Of a stretch of 64,000 nt of DNA, positions 7,632 to 17,222 are shown in pieces (the stretch's first letter is position 1; every line of letters starts with the position of its first letter). Both the position numbers and the translations under genes were made by a program. This DNA is from an uncultured Acidimicrobiales bacterium (GTDB lineage: Bacteria; Actinomycetota; Acidimicrobiia; Acidimicrobiales; SZUA-35), in contig CALKZY010000019.1 of assembly GCA_938002965.1 (NCBI GenBank), positions 1-64,000 on the forward strand, given 5' to 3'. The notes below the pieces were generated by a model. That model worked only from the letters and a program-made list of their open reading frames with translations, had not been told where the DNA came from and made no database searches.

Positions 7632-9388
7632 GGCGAGTATCGAATCCGTACTGTCGTGCCTTTGCCGACAGCTGTCTCAAGCGAGAAGTCAATGCCAGCA
7701 GCGTTGGCCCGCTCCCGCATGTTCTGAATTCCCAGATGTCCTGGTGACGAGAGGTCAGGGTCGAAACCTGAGCCGTTGTCCTCCACTACCAGCGCTGGTT
7801 GTGGCTGCTGGGTTAGACGTATATCAAGCGAGGTTGCGTTCGAATGGCGGACCGAGTTTGAGATGGCCTCCTGAGCGATTCGATAGAAGGTCAAGTGAAT
7901 CTCTCCAGGAAGAGATACGGACTGGAGGTCAACTGACACGTCGAACGTGCGTCTTGCCTCGACCGCTCCGAGGAGGTGAGCGATCAGTTCCGCCAACGGT
8001 ATGTCGGTCAGCCCTGAGGGTTGCAGCTCAAGTAGCAGTGTGCGCATCTCGGCCAGAGCACCCCGAGTCAGAGCCCCGAGCCTGGACGCTCGGTCCTTTA
8101 GCTGGGCCTGGTCGGCAAGGTCGGCGACAAGAGATTCCGCTGTCAGGGCAGCGGCCCAGAGCGATTGGTTGACTGCGTCGTGCAATTCTCGCGCTACCCG
8201 CTGGCGCTCCTCAGTTGTCGCAATTTCCGAGACTCGGGCCACCAAGCGAGCATTAGAGATCGATGCGCCGGCCAGGTCGGCTACCGCCCCGAGACGTTCT
8301 GCGTGGGCGCTAGTGAAGAAGCCCGGAGTGGCACTCTCGACCACCAGAAATCCGATGACTCGGTCGACCGTCCGGAGCGGCACGGCGACCACCGAGCCCG
8401 CTGGACCGAAGCTTCGCTCCGGTCGGTCCAACACGGTCACGTTTCCCTCGCCAACAAGGAGGGGATAGATAGAAAGTTCGGTCAACGGACTCGTCATGTC
8501 GGCCTCGTCGTAGCCGAATCCGACCTGATGCCCGGCCAACGTCGGCCCGGAGTCCTCTAGTAGTACTAAAGCTGTCAAGTCATTGGAAACGAGGCGTTGG
8601 ACGCCGACGACCGTCTCGGCGGTGACCCCGGCGACGTCGAGGCTTTTGGCCATCGCCGCCGCTGTGTCGCGAAGAGCTTCGGCATAGGCCCGCTGTTGTC
8701 GTTCCTCGGCTTGCAGTCGCACTCGGTCTTCAACCTCGCGACGCAGACTCTGATTCGATTGCAGGAGTTCTTGAGTGCGTCGGCGTACCCGGTCGTCGAG
8801 TTCCGACATGGTTCGTTGGAGTTCGTCCTCGGCTCTACGGTGCTCGGTGACATCTTCAAACGTTCCGAGGATCCCGAAGATCTCTCCATCTAGATCTCTG
8901 AGGGGAACCTTGTTTGTTCGAAGCCATCGATACTCACCGCTGGCGCTTCGCAGTTGTTCGATAATGCCGAGATGGGGTTTGCCGGTCTCGATGACCTTTC
9001 GGTCCCAGTCGGTGAACCAGGCGGCCGGGAAGTCGTGATGATCAGCCCAGGGCATGTCGCGGTCCGACATGCCGACCAACACCTCAGGTTCAACTCCGGC
9101 GAAGCGGGCAAAGACCCGATTGCAGCCGAGATACGACGACTCCAGATCCTTCCAGAAGACGGCAGTTGCCATGGACTCCATAAGCATCTGGAGCATCTGC
9201 TGACTGGCAGACAAGGCGTCCGTGCCGGAGAGTTCACCTCGGACGAGTGCGGAGTACATGGACGACGCTGGCTTGGACGCGAGACTTGGAGCGTCCTGTG
9301 ATTCGCCGAGCAGCTCCATCAGACAATTGTGGCGCGCCGCGAGGCGATTGTCGATCCGTGGACATGACGCGTTGGAACTAGTCCCCAT
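7628..9388 (-). CDS. Cytoplasmic PAS-GAF sensor histidine kinase (HisKA_3 type)
   Basis: Up to 586 residues (a shorter start is possible at Met24 or Met44). A PAS/PAC domain (TAVFWKDLESSYLGCNRVFARFAGV ... FEDVTEHRRAEDEL) is followed by a coiled coil, then a GAF domain (VSNDLTALVLLEDSGP ... AVPLRTVDRVIGFLVVES). The HisKA_3 dimerisation helix ERQRVARELHDAVNQSL carries the phosphoacceptor His near residue 402, and a HATPase domain holds VVEDNGSGF and GHLGIQNMRERA. No membrane segment is seen, so it senses an intracellular ligand, redox state or light through PAS/GAF. It pairs with the NarL-type regulator. Confidence 0.93.
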   Translation of the reverse strand: MGTSSNASCPRIDNRLAARHNCLMELLGESQDAPSLASKPASSMYSALVRGELSGTDALSASQQMLQMLMESMATAVFWKDLESSYLGCNRVFARFAGVEPEVLVGMSDRDMPWADHHDFPAAWFTDWDRKVIETGKPHLGIIEQLRSASGEYRWLRTNKVPLRDLDGEIFGILGTFEDVTEHRRAEDELQRTMSELDDRVRRRTQELLQSNQSLRREVEDRVRLQAEERQQRAYAEALRDTAAAMAKSLDVAGVTAETVVGVQRLVSNDLTALVLLEDSGPTLAGHQVGFGYDEADMTSPLTELSIYPLLVGEGNVTVLDRPERSFGPAGSVVAVPLRTVDRVIGFLVVESATPGFFTSAHAERLGAVADLAGASISNARLVARVSEIATTEERQRVARELHDAVNQSLWAAALTAESLVADLADQAQLKDRASRLGALTRGALAEMRTLLLELQPSGLTDIPLAELIAHLLGAVEARRTFDVSVDLQSVSLPGEIHLTFYRIAQEAISNSVRHSNATSLDIRLTQQPQPALVVEDNGSGFDPDLSSPGHLGIQNMRERANAAGIDFSLETAVGKGTTVRIRYSP

Positions 9389-9452
9389 GCGTCACTCCGT
9401 CTCGCCCTTATGGCCCTAGCCCTGTTCTAGAGAGCTACTTAGCATCCGTCTT

Positions 9453-10502
9453 GTGACTAGGAAGATCACCCTCGACTGGACGCGCGGCGTCGGCCTGGTG
9501 GGCGCTATCGCTGCCGCGCTATGGGTGCTGGTACTGGCTGATCGGGGTTGGACAGCTGACACGTCAGCCGGTTCGGCTGTCGCCGAGCCGGGTGCGTTTC
9601 TCGCCACCCTGTCCGACGGTTTGACGTTTGCCGGTCTCCTCTTCATGGTGTCGTCCGGCTTCACCTTGATCTTCGGGCTGATGCGAACGGTGAATATGGC
9701 CCACGGCTCGATCTTTCTGTTGTCCGGCTATCTGGCACTGGAACTCCAGCAACAGATGGTCGGCAAGGAACGGAACATTGAGCCCGACGAAGTCGGTCTT
9801 GTTGACTGGCTGCTACCGGTGCTGGTCGGGGCTGTCGCGGCTGCTGCCATCGGGGTTGTGATGCAGCAGATCTTTCTGCGATGGAATCAAGGTCAGGATC
9901 TGCGCCAAGCCATCATAACTATCGGCATCTCCGTGATTCTGGCCGACCAAATGCTGGCCGAATTCGGTGGTCTCGCCACCACGATGGAATGGCCGGGCGC
10001 TGTGGTCCACCGTTTCGAGTTCCTTGGCCAGCGGTACGCCACAAGTCGCTTCTTCATGTTGGCCACAGCAGTGATTGCCGGTGCCCTGTTATGGCTTTGG
10101 CTCAACCGTACCCGAATGGGAATGATCATCCGGGCCGGCGTCGATGACCGGCAGATGGTTCGGGCGTTAGGCATCAACGTCAACTTGGTCTTTGCCACCA
10201 CATTCTTCGTTGGATCGTTCCTGGCAGGAGTGGGTGGCGGCCTCGGAGCCTCCTTCAGCGGAGCAGCGCCAGGTGCAGATGGGCAGTGGCTGCTGAACTC
10301 CCTCATCGTTGTAATCGTCGGCGGACTCGGATCGCTTCGGGGAGCGTTGGCCGGCTCGGTGCTCTACGGACTGGTTGTAGCTTTCGCCCCGGCCTACCTG
10401 CCCCAGAGCTACACCTTCTACTCGGTCATTGTGACCTTTGTGTTGCTGGCGGTTGTTCTGGTCGCTCGCCCTTACGGACTCTACGGCAAGGCGGCGGTAT
10501 GA
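9453..10502 (+). CDS. livH: Branched-chain-amino-acid-type ABC transporter permease (LivH-like)
   Basis: 349 residues from GTG 9453. It has the usual 8-9 membrane helices with the LivH signature SSGFTLIFGLMRTVNMAHGSIFLLSGYLAL and the conserved loop RAGVDDRQMVRALGINVNLVFATTF near the coupling helix, and ends VLVARPYGLYGKAAV. A hydrophilic insertion (KERNIEPDEVGLVDW) follows TM3. First gene of a transporter operon; its stop overlaps the next start (ATGA). In this superfamily the ligand may be an amino acid, urea, an amide or an aromatic acid, and the downstream sugar enzymes suggest something else here. Confidence 0.92.
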   Translation: MTRKITLDWTRGVGLVGAIAAALWVLVLADRGWTADTSAGSAVAEPGAFLATLSDGLTFAGLLFMVSSGFTLIFGLMRTVNMAHGSIFLLSGYLALELQQQMVGKERNIEPDEVGLVDWLLPVLVGAVAAAAIGVVMQQIFLRWNQGQDLRQAIITIGISVILADQMLAEFGGLATTMEWPGAVVHRFEFLGQRYATSRFFMLATAVIAGALLWLWLNRTRMGMIIRAGVDDRQMVRALGINVNLVFATTFFVGSFLAGVGGGLGASFSGAAPGADGQWLLNSLIVVIVGGLGSLRGALAGSVLYGLVVAFAPAYLPQSYTFYSVIVTFVLLAVVLVARPYGLYGKAAV

Positions 10503-11575
10503 GGAGGCCTTCTGAACGTGATGTGGTGGTCGCCGTCGTCGGCCTACTCCTGTGTGTCGTGCCGTGGTTTGGGTCGGACTTCTTTGTCGACTTCGTTCTG
10601 ACCCGGGTGTTGATGCTGGGCATGGTGGCATCGTCGCTGGTGTTCCTGTCGGCCTACGGCGGAATGGTATCGCTGGCCCAGTGGCTGCTGTTCGGGGTGG
10701 CCGGCTTTGTCGTTGGCAACATGGTCGGGGTTAGCGGGCGAGGTCTTCGGCTCGGCTTTCCGGCCTGGCCGAGCGCTTTGGTTGCGGTGGCGATCTGCAC
10801 GGCTTTGGCCGCGGTGCTTGGCCTGTTGGCCGCCCGCACCGCCAACATCCAATACCTGATGTTAACGCTCACGTTTGCCGTGATCGGGTTCTTCTTTTTC
10901 GGCCAAGTGACGACCTTCTCAGGCTTTGGCGGTATGACGGGCATCGATCCCCCTAGCCTGTTCGTCGACCGTCCGCGTCGGCTGTACTACGCTGCGTTGT
11001 TGCTGTCGGCAGCAACCTATGCGCTGCTGCGCTATCTGGCGAAGTCACCGTTCGGGATCGCCGTCCAAGGGATTCGAGACGACCCGGTTCGCATGACCTC
11101 GCTTGGGTTCAATGTCGCCCATCTGCGGGTGATGGCCTTTACCATTGCCGGGTTCATTGCCGGGGTCGCCGGTCTCTTGAACATCTGGTGGAACGGCCAA
11201 ATTGATCCGACATCCATCGGGATCGGACCCACCCTCGATCTGCTGATTATCGCCGTTATTGGAGGGACCCTCCACCTAGAGGGGGCCTGGCTCGGTGCTC
11301 TGATCTACCTCTGCGCCAATGTCTACCTGCGAGACATACCGGGGCTGGACAGCGTGGGGGGTGTCATAGCCGAGCGAGTTCTGGCCGAGGAGCGTTTCAA
11401 CACGGTCATCGGGATCATCCTTCTGGCCATCATGGTCGGCTCCCCTGACGGTGCCACCGGACTACTTCTACGAGCCCGCCGACTACTGCCGGTTCTGAAC
11501 ATCGCCGGCTCGCAGAGCCGACAGCTCGGCGACTTACAAGTCAACAACAAACCAACGCAAGGGGAAGAAAAATGA
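10499..11575 (+). CDS. livM: Branched-chain-amino-acid-type ABC transporter permease (LivM-like)
   Basis: 358 residues from the ATG that overlaps the stop of the previous gene. Multiple membrane helices include SAYGGMVSLAQWLLFGVAGF, which matches the LivM pattern in which G-x-x-S-L-G/A-x-x-x-F follows TM2. The coupling loop is GIRDDPVRMTSLGFNVAHLRVMAFTIAGFIAGVAGLL. An open reading frame extends further upstream (from 10286), but that part only shadows the preceding permease. The stop overlaps the start of the binding-protein gene by 4 bases, so the order is permease-permease-binding protein. Confidence 0.92.
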   Translation: MRRPSERDVVVAVVGLLLCVVPWFGSDFFVDFVLTRVLMLGMVASSLVFLSAYGGMVSLAQWLLFGVAGFVVGNMVGVSGRGLRLGFPAWPSALVAVAICTALAAVLGLLAARTANIQYLMLTLTFAVIGFFFFGQVTTFSGFGGMTGIDPPSLFVDRPRRLYYAALLLSAATYALLRYLAKSPFGIAVQGIRDDPVRMTSLGFNVAHLRVMAFTIAGFIAGVAGLLNIWWNGQIDPTSIGIGPTLDLLIIAVIGGTLHLEGAWLGALIYLCANVYLRDIPGLDSVGGVIAERVLAEERFNTVIGIILLAIMVGSPDGATGLLLRARRLLPVLNIAGSQSRQLGDLQVNNKPTQGEEK

Positions 11576-13110
11576 GAAGTGCACAACACTGGCGCTGGAG
11601 GACCCTGCTGGGTCTGCTCGCTGCCTTTACATTGCTGGCCGCAGCCTGCGGCGACAGTGACTCGGGTAGCGAATCTAGTAGCGACTCCAGCAGTGATTCG
11701 GCTGAATCGGCGGATGCTGCTGAAGACGCCGACCCGGAGGACGATGAATCGGAGGCAGCGGCCGGCGCTGAAGACGACGGTGACGAATCAATTCGGCTCG
11801 GCATCATGGGGGAGTGCGAAGGTCCCTTTGGTGGCTTCCATGAGGATGTTGTCGCCGGAACGCTTCTAGCCCTGATCAACGAAGCCGGGGCTTCGAGCGT
11901 CTCAGCCACCACCGCTCTCGACGGCTTTGGTGGGGCATCGATCGCCGGAGTCGACATTGAACTGGTTGGGATCGGATGCGGGGACGATACCGCCGACAGA
12001 GCCCTTCAGGAGATCCGCACGCTGGTGGAACAACAAGGCGCCAACGTCGTGATTGGTCCTCTCTCCGGTGATGAGGGAATCGCCATTGCCAACTATGCGC
12101 TCGACCACCCTGAGGTTACGTTCGTGAACGGCATCGCCGGTGCGCAGGACGCAACCCTTCACGTTGACGCCCCGAACTTCTTCCGTTTCAACGGCGACGG
12201 TGCTCAGTGGAACGCTGGTATCGGCGACATCGTCGTCAACGAAGCAGGCTGGAAAACAGCGGCGGTCATCGCAGACGACTACGGCTTTGGTTGGACTTCT
12301 TCGGCCGGCTTTGTCGCTGACTTTTGTGCCGCCGGTGGTGAGATCGTCAGCTATGTCTACCCGCCGTTGGGCACGACGGATTACAGCTCGTTTGTGCAAC
12401 AACTTCCAGACCCCGATGAAGTCGACGGCTACTTCTGGGTTGTTGGTGGAACCGGTACCAATGCAGCTTTGGAAGCCTTTGTCGACGGCAAAGGCGACCT
12501 GAACGGCAGCCAGCATGCCGGCAATCTGTTCTTCAATCCGGGCATCGCCTCGGTATTGGGCACCGATATCGCCGGGGCCTACGTTGGTGGCTTCGCCTCT
12601 TTGCCGGGTGATATCACAACTCCCGCCATCGCCGATTATCTAGATTCGGCCGACGCTGCTTGGGAGTCTCTGACGGGTGCCCTTACCGGCGGTGAGCCAG
12701 CCAGCCCGTCTACGACGCTCGGATTTGGATTTGCCTACGGCTACTACATCGGAACGCTGGCCTTCGTTCAGGCACTTGATGCCGTAGGTGGCGACTTGAG
12801 TGACAACCATGCTGCCCTCCGGGCCGAGTTGAGCTCGATGACGGTCAACGGTCCCTATGGCGACGTGTCGCTGGATGACAACCGCCAAGGGATCGTCAAC
12901 ACCTTCATAGCACAGCTGGTATTGGACGAAAGTTCAGGTGAGATCGTCCAGGAGACCGTGGCGATCGTTCCTAGTGTCGATCAAACCTTCGGCGGCACCT
13001 ACTCGGCCGATACTGCTCCGCCCGAGCGCGACAACACAGCCTGCGAACCTCGAGATCTGCCCTGGCACGGGAATTTGATTCCCGTGGTAGATGGCGTTCC
13101 TCAGGGCTAG
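11572..13110 (+). CDS. Liv-type periplasmic-binding lipoprotein (Peripla_BP_6)
   Basis: 512 residues. A lipoprotein signal is present: an Arg-containing n-region, LLGLLAAFTLLAAAC, Cys at about 26. It is followed by an unusual 45-residue linker made almost only of Ser, Asp, Glu, Ala and Gly. The type-1 periplasmic-binding fold then starts SIRLGIMGECEGPFGGFHED and includes LVEQQGANVVIGPLSGDEG, TFVNGIAGAQD and FFRFNGDGAQWNAGIGDIV. It is longer than typical LivK proteins (about 370 residues plus linker). The ligand cannot be read from sequence; neighbouring sugar-isomerase genes argue against a plain amino acid. Confidence 0.9.
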   Translation: MRSAQHWRWRTLLGLLAAFTLLAAACGDSDSGSESSSDSSSDSAESADAAEDADPEDDESEAAAGAEDDGDESIRLGIMGECEGPFGGFHEDVVAGTLLALINEAGASSVSATTALDGFGGASIAGVDIELVGIGCGDDTADRALQEIRTLVEQQGANVVIGPLSGDEGIAIANYALDHPEVTFVNGIAGAQDATLHVDAPNFFRFNGDGAQWNAGIGDIVVNEAGWKTAAVIADDYGFGWTSSAGFVADFCAAGGEIVSYVYPPLGTTDYSSFVQQLPDPDEVDGYFWVVGGTGTNAALEAFVDGKGDLNGSQHAGNLFFNPGIASVLGTDIAGAYVGGFASLPGDITTPAIADYLDSADAAWESLTGALTGGEPASPSTTLGFGFAYGYYIGTLAFVQALDAVGGDLSDNHAALRAELSSMTVNGPYGDVSLDDNRQGIVNTFIAQLVLDESSGEIVQETVAIVPSVDQTFGGTYSADTAPPERDNTACEPRDLPWHGNLIPVVDGVPQG

Positions 13111-13113
13111 CGA

Positions 13114-13941
13114 GTGCTTGTGACCTCTGAACCGACCGACGGCGAGACTGCCGTCTCCTCAGGCAGCAAATCGCCCATGCTCTCGCTACGTGGGGTGTCG
13201 GTCCGGTTCGGAGGTCTGCTTGCAGTTGATGATGTCGCTCTTCACGTCGAACGCGGTGAGCGGGTAGCGGTCCTCGGTCCGAACGGAGCTGGCAAGACGA
13301 CGTTGTTCAACGTTATCGCTGGCGACGTTCGGCCGACCACTGGCACCGTCACCATCGCTGGAGTCGACTGTACGAATGCTCCGTCCCGAGTCAGGCCGGG
13401 GCTTGGTGTAGCCCGCACCTACCAGAGAACACGGCTGATGCAAGGCCTCACGGTTACCGACAACCTGTACCTGGCCCAACTGGGGAGCAGCGGGCGCCGC
13501 CACTTTTCGCTGTTGCCTAGCCGTCGGGACCGCGAGTTCAGAGACCGGGCCGCCGACGTTGCCTCTCAAGTGTCACTCGACGGCTTGAGGGATCGACTGG
13601 TCGGTGAGTTGTCCCACGGGCAGCAACGACAACTCGAGATCGGCATGGCGCTCGCCGCCGACCCTCAACTGATGATGCTCGATGAGCCGGCCTCGGGTTT
13701 GTCCCGCGGTGAGCGGGAGCGCCTGACCGAATTGTTGCTCGACTTGAGTCGAACGCTGTCGCTGCTAGTGATCGAACACGACATGGAAGTCGCCCTGACC
13801 GTGGTCGATCGGGTTGTCATGCTGTCCAACGGATCGGTGGCCGCCACCGGCAATCCGAAAGAGATTCGCCATAACCCTGTGGTTCAGGAGCTCTACCTCG
13901 GGCCGGCGGATAGCAACTCGTCGGAGGGTAGTCATGTCTAA
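13114..13941 (+). CDS. livG: Liv-type ABC transporter ATP-binding protein (LivG-like)
   Basis: 275 residues from GTG 13114 (a GTG at 13123 is an alternative). Walker A GPNGAGKTT, signature LSHGQQRQLEIGMALA, Walker B LMMLDEPASGLS, switch His in VIEHDM, and the LivG-like C-terminus NPVVQELYLG. A 25-residue N-terminal leader without homology precedes LSLRGVSVRFGGLLAVDDV. It starts 4 bp after the binding-protein stop and overlaps livF by 8 bases, and supplies one of the two ATPases of the importer. Confidence 0.92.
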   Translation: MLVTSEPTDGETAVSSGSKSPMLSLRGVSVRFGGLLAVDDVALHVERGERVAVLGPNGAGKTTLFNVIAGDVRPTTGTVTIAGVDCTNAPSRVRPGLGVARTYQRTRLMQGLTVTDNLYLAQLGSSGRRHFSLLPSRRDREFRDRAADVASQVSLDGLRDRLVGELSHGQQRQLEIGMALAADPQLMMLDEPASGLSRGERERLTELLLDLSRTLSLLVIEHDMEVALTVVDRVVMLSNGSVAATGNPKEIRHNPVVQELYLGPADSNSSEGSHV

Positions 13942-14635
13942 TCTACTTACCGTCTCGAACGTGACCGCCGGCTACGGTCAGTCGGCCGTTCTGGATGGTA
14001 TCTCTTTCAGCGTCGGAGTCGAAGCGGTGTGCATTGTCGGGCGCAACGGCGCGGGCAAGAGCACACTATGCCATGTCTTGGCCGGGATGCTTCCGGTGAC
14101 CGATGGGGGTATCACGCTCGGCGACCGAGAACTCGGAGGCTTGGCCCCGGAGAAGATCGCTCGCCGCGGCTTAGCACTTGTTCCCCAGGGCAGACGGCTC
14201 TTCCCGTCGCTCACTGTTGACGAGCACTTGGCCATGCTGGCCAAGGGAACGAGAGGGAAGCCCTGGACGTCGGAGCGGGTCTATGAGCTTTTCCCCCGCC
14301 TGGCTGAACGGAAGGGCAATGGCGGTGCCGAACTTTCAGGTGGAGAACAGCAGATGTTGGCCGTCGGCCGGGCGCTGTTGTTGAACGCCGACATCGTCGT
14401 AATGGACGAGCCGTCCGAAGGGCTGGCACCCACAATCGTGGCCGTACTGATCGACGCCGTGCATCAGCTCGTGGCCGACGGGACCGCAGTGTTGGTGGTC
14501 GAACAGAACCTAGCGGCGGCTCTCCAGATAGCCGAGCGGCAGTTGGTGATGGTCTCGGGCCGGATCGAACTTGAGACCTCGGCTGGCGAGCTCAAGAGCG
14601 ACTCGCAGACCCAACGGCAGTATCTCGGCGTCTGA
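13934..14635 (+). CDS. livF: Liv-type ABC transporter ATP-binding protein (LivF-like)
   Basis: 233 residues from ATG 13934, which fits the usual LivF length; the longer upstream reading is a shadow of livG. Walker A GRNGAGKST, Q-loop LVPQGRRLFPSLTV (the LivF-typical GRRLF), signature LSGGEQQMLAVGRALL, Walker B IVVMDEPSEGLAP, switch His replaced by Gln in VVEQNLAAAL as normal for LivF. It closes the transporter operon. A 104-base spacer with repeats follows before the catabolic genes. Confidence 0.93.
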   Translation: MSNLLTVSNVTAGYGQSAVLDGISFSVGVEAVCIVGRNGAGKSTLCHVLAGMLPVTDGGITLGDRELGGLAPEKIARRGLALVPQGRRLFPSLTVDEHLAMLAKGTRGKPWTSERVYELFPRLAERKGNGGAELSGGEQQMLAVGRALLLNADIVVMDEPSEGLAPTIVAVLIDAVHQLVADGTAVLVVEQNLAAALQIAERQLVMVSGRIELETSAGELKSDSQTQRQYLGV

Positions 14636-14662
14636 ATGACCGAGAGTCCAGGCGATTCGACT

Positions 14663-14719
14663 GAGACACAGAACTCCGAGACACAGATTCCCCCGAGACA
14701 GAACCGCAAGACAGAGACA
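14663..14719 (+). repeat. GAGACA-type imperfect repeats between livF and the oxidoreductase gene
   Basis: GAGACA occurs at 14663, 14678, 14695 and 14714, with AAGACA at 14708. The first two copies share a longer unit, CGAGACACAGA or close to it. Spacing is 15, 17 and 19 bases. It may be a regulatory or RNA-level feature between transporter and enzyme genes, or a slippage product. Confidence 0.5.
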
Positions 14720-14739
14720 CCGGAACAGATAAGGAAAAG

Positions 14740-15924
14740 ATGATGTCTGACGAACTGAACATCGCACTTTTGGGTACGAAGTTCATGGGTCGCGCCCACT
14801 CCAACGCCTGGCTGTCGGTCGCCAAGTTTTTCGACCTTGACCTGCATCCCACCATGCACACCGTGGTCGGCCGCAATGAACAAGAGCTTGCGGCCTTCGC
14901 CAGACGGTGGGGCTGGCGGGAACACACCTCGGACTGGCGCCAAGCCGTGACCGATGACCGCGTACACCTGGTGGACATCGGGACCCCAAACAACGTTCAC
15001 GCCGAACAGGCCATTGCCGCCCTCGAAGCGGGAAAGCATGTGGCCTGCGAGAAGCCGTTGGCTAACACCTTGGCTGCCGCCGAAGCAATGGTCGAGGCGG
15101 CATCCACAAGTGAAGGCAAGACGTTTGTGTGGTTCAACTACCGGCGGGTGCCAGCGGTTGCCATGGCTCACAAACTTGTACGCCAAGGAGCCCTGGGAAC
15201 GATCTACCACGCCCGGGCCGCCTATCTCCAGAGTTGGGGTGGACCTGACACCCCGCTGCTGTGGCGGTTCGACGGAGACGTGGCCGGTTCAGGAGCCCAT
15301 GGTGATCTCAACGCCCACATTGTCGACGCCATCAGGTTTGTAACCGGTGAGGAGATAACAGCTATCGAAGGGGCGGTTGAAGAAACCTTTATCACTGAAC
15401 GACAGGTGCTTGACGGCGGGTCCGGCGGCGAGATTGCCGGTGCCGGATCGTCGACCAGCGGTCGTATGGGTACCAGCACCGTTGATGATGCAGTGGCCTT
15501 CCTCGCGCGACTCAGCGGTGGTGGTATCGCCTCGTTTGAAGCCAGTCGAGTGGCAACCGGCTATCACAACGCCAACCGTTTCGAGATCCATGGCGAGAAG
15601 GGAGCCTTGCGGTTCGACTTCGAGCGCATGAATGAACTCGACTACTACAACCCCGGGGACGGACCGACTGCTGGATGGCGGACCATTGACGTCACCCGAG
15701 GGGCCGAGCATCCGTTCGTTGAGGCCTGGTGGCCCGACAGCCATGGCCTGGGATACGAGCACTCGTTCGTCAACCAGGCAGCCGACATCATCGCCATGAT
15801 CGCCGGGGCGTCGCCGGTCGTACCGATGCCGGACTTCGCCGACGCTCTGCGAACCCAACGAGTACTTGATGCGGCTATCGAGGCAGCTCGTCGTCGGGCT
15901 CCGATTCCCATTGACCCCGTCTAG
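14740..15924 (+). CDS. Gfo/Idh/MocA-family NAD(P)-dependent oxidoreductase
   Basis: 394 residues from the first of two ATGs behind AAGGAAAAG. The Rossmann start is [19 protein letters not shown]; the family signature is [40 protein letters not shown], with the catalytic-type Lys in EKPLA. The C-terminal GFO_IDH_MocA domain follows ([25 protein letters not shown]). These enzymes oxidise sugars or inositols, or act on 1,5-anhydro or amino sugars. It is immediately followed by a TIM-barrel isomerase and xylose isomerase, so a sugar or cyclitol route is likely. The exact substrate is unknown. Confidence 0.9.
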   Translation: MMSDELNIALLGTKFMGRAHSNAWLSVAKFFDLDLHPTMHTVVGRNEQELAAFARRWGWREHTSDWRQAVTDDRVHLVDIGTPNNVHAEQAIAALEAGKHVACEKPLANTLAAAEAMVEAASTSEGKTFVWFNYRRVPAVAMAHKLVRQGALGTIYHARAAYLQSWGGPDTPLLWRFDGDVAGSGAHGDLNAHIVDAIRFVTGEEITAIEGAVEETFITERQVLDGGSGGEIAGAGSSTSGRMGTSTVDDAVAFLARLSGGGIASFEASRVATGYHNANRFEIHGEKGALRFDFERMNELDYYNPGDGPTAGWRTIDVTRGAEHPFVEAWWPDSHGLGYEHSFVNQAADIIAMIAGASPVVPMPDFADALRTQRVLDAAIEAARRRAPIPIDPV

Positions 15925-15973
15925 ACCGAACGAACCTCCGACCACGAATCCAACTGATCGACAAGGAGAACAG

Positions 15974-17218
15974 ATGACTAACCCAAGACCCTTTGAGCCC
16001 ACCTACATGGAAGTTGGCGTTTTAACCGCCGCACTCCAGGAACTCACGCCCCGTGAACGCCGCGACCCGGACCCCGACCTGGCGATCGAGGAGTGGTTGG
16101 AGTTCGCCTCCGAACTTGATGCTGACAGTATTGAGTTGTCGGCAGCCCTGCACCCAAGCCAGGCCGACGTTCCGGCCGAAGCCATGCTGGATCCTGTTGC
16201 CAACACGCTTGATCTTCGCGAACCGTTCAACGATGCTCGGGCCGCTCGGGTGCAAGCAGCCATCGATTCGACCGGAGTTTCTATCGCCGACATCGCCTAC
16301 TTCGACGATCTCCTCCACGAGGATCCGGCCATCCGCCGGAAGAAGCACGATTTCATGATCGGAGTGATGGACACCGCCGCCATGCTCGGTGTTCCCGCCG
16401 TTTGCGGGTTCGTCGGCCGCAATCAGTCGCTTGGCATGGATGAGAATCTGGTCGACTTCGAGGAGAGCTTTGTTCCTCTGCTCAAAGCGGCCAAAGACCG
16501 GGGCCTGGAGTATCGGGTTGAGCAGTGTCCGATGCCTGGATGGACGCCCGGCGACAACTTTCACAACAACATCGGCTACACCCCGGCCACGTGGATCGCT
16601 CTGCACCGCATCTGTGAACGTCACGGTGTAGGCGACCAGTTTCGGATTCACTATGACCCTTCGCACTCGATTCTGATGGGCCAGGACACCCGCTCGATGT
16701 TCCAGTACCTAAAGGATGCTGGATATGAGTTCCTCATCGGCGGCATGCACGTCAAAGGCCAAGTCGTCGATGCTAAGGGTGTCTCCGGTTGGGGCTACGG
16801 CGGGCAGACCATCGAGCGTGGAGATTGGGTTGACGGCAAGATTTCAGAGAACCCCGCCGACATGGCCAATGCCTGGAAGATTCAAACGGTGCTGTGTGAA
16901 CACGAGCTGCCTGGTACGGCTAAACATGATCCGCTGGCGTATCTCCAGAATCGGACCGTGGACTGGCTCGATCACCAGTTGGCCGCTCGAGAGATCTTGG
17001 ATATGGACTTCACTGCCTGCCCGCTCATCGTCGAGCACGAATACCCGGCGGCCCGAGTGCAGGACAAGGAGCTTTTGAAGCCCATCCTTCAAGGCTCGAT
17101 CGCTTTCACCCGCCACATCGATCAGGCAGCGGCCGACATGCACTCTCTTCAGCAAGAAGTGCTGGCCAGTCAGAGTATTCCCGTGCAGGGCGTCGGTCGA
17201 CAGGCATATAGGAGCTGA
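15974..17218 (+). CDS. TIM-barrel sugar-phosphate isomerase/epimerase-like protein
   Basis: 414 residues from ATG 15974 with ACAAGGAGAA upstream. AP-endonuclease-2 / xylose-isomerase-like barrel: [61 protein letters not shown] (metal-binding Glu region), [17 protein letters not shown] (His/Asp metal region), [11 protein letters not shown] (His-x-Lys) and a late Glu in [10 protein letters not shown]. The E-D-H-E type metal site is typical for divalent-metal isomerases and epimerases in polyol and inositol pathways. It lies 49 bp after the oxidoreductase and 4 bp before xylA. Confidence 0.85.
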   Translation: MTNPRPFEPTYMEVGVLTAALQELTPRERRDPDPDLAIEEWLEFASELDADSIELSAALHPSQADVPAEAMLDPVANTLDLREPFNDARAARVQAAIDSTGVSIADIAYFDDLLHEDPAIRRKKHDFMIGVMDTAAMLGVPAVCGFVGRNQSLGMDENLVDFEESFVPLLKAAKDRGLEYRVEQCPMPGWTPGDNFHNNIGYTPATWIALHRICERHGVGDQFRIHYDPSHSILMGQDTRSMFQYLKDAGYEFLIGGMHVKGQVVDAKGVSGWGYGGQTIERGDWVDGKISENPADMANAWKIQTVLCEHELPGTAKHDPLAYLQNRTVDWLDHQLAAREILDMDFTACPLIVEHEYPAARVQDKELLKPILQGSIAFTRHIDQAAADMHSLQQEVLASQSIPVQGVGRQAYRS

Positions 17219-17222
17219 TTGC

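Noticed and set aside
10286..10498. Longer N-terminus for the LivM-like permease
   Set aside because: This part overlaps the LivH-like gene in another frame and has no membrane-protein pattern; ATG 10499 overlaps the stop as in the rest of the operon.
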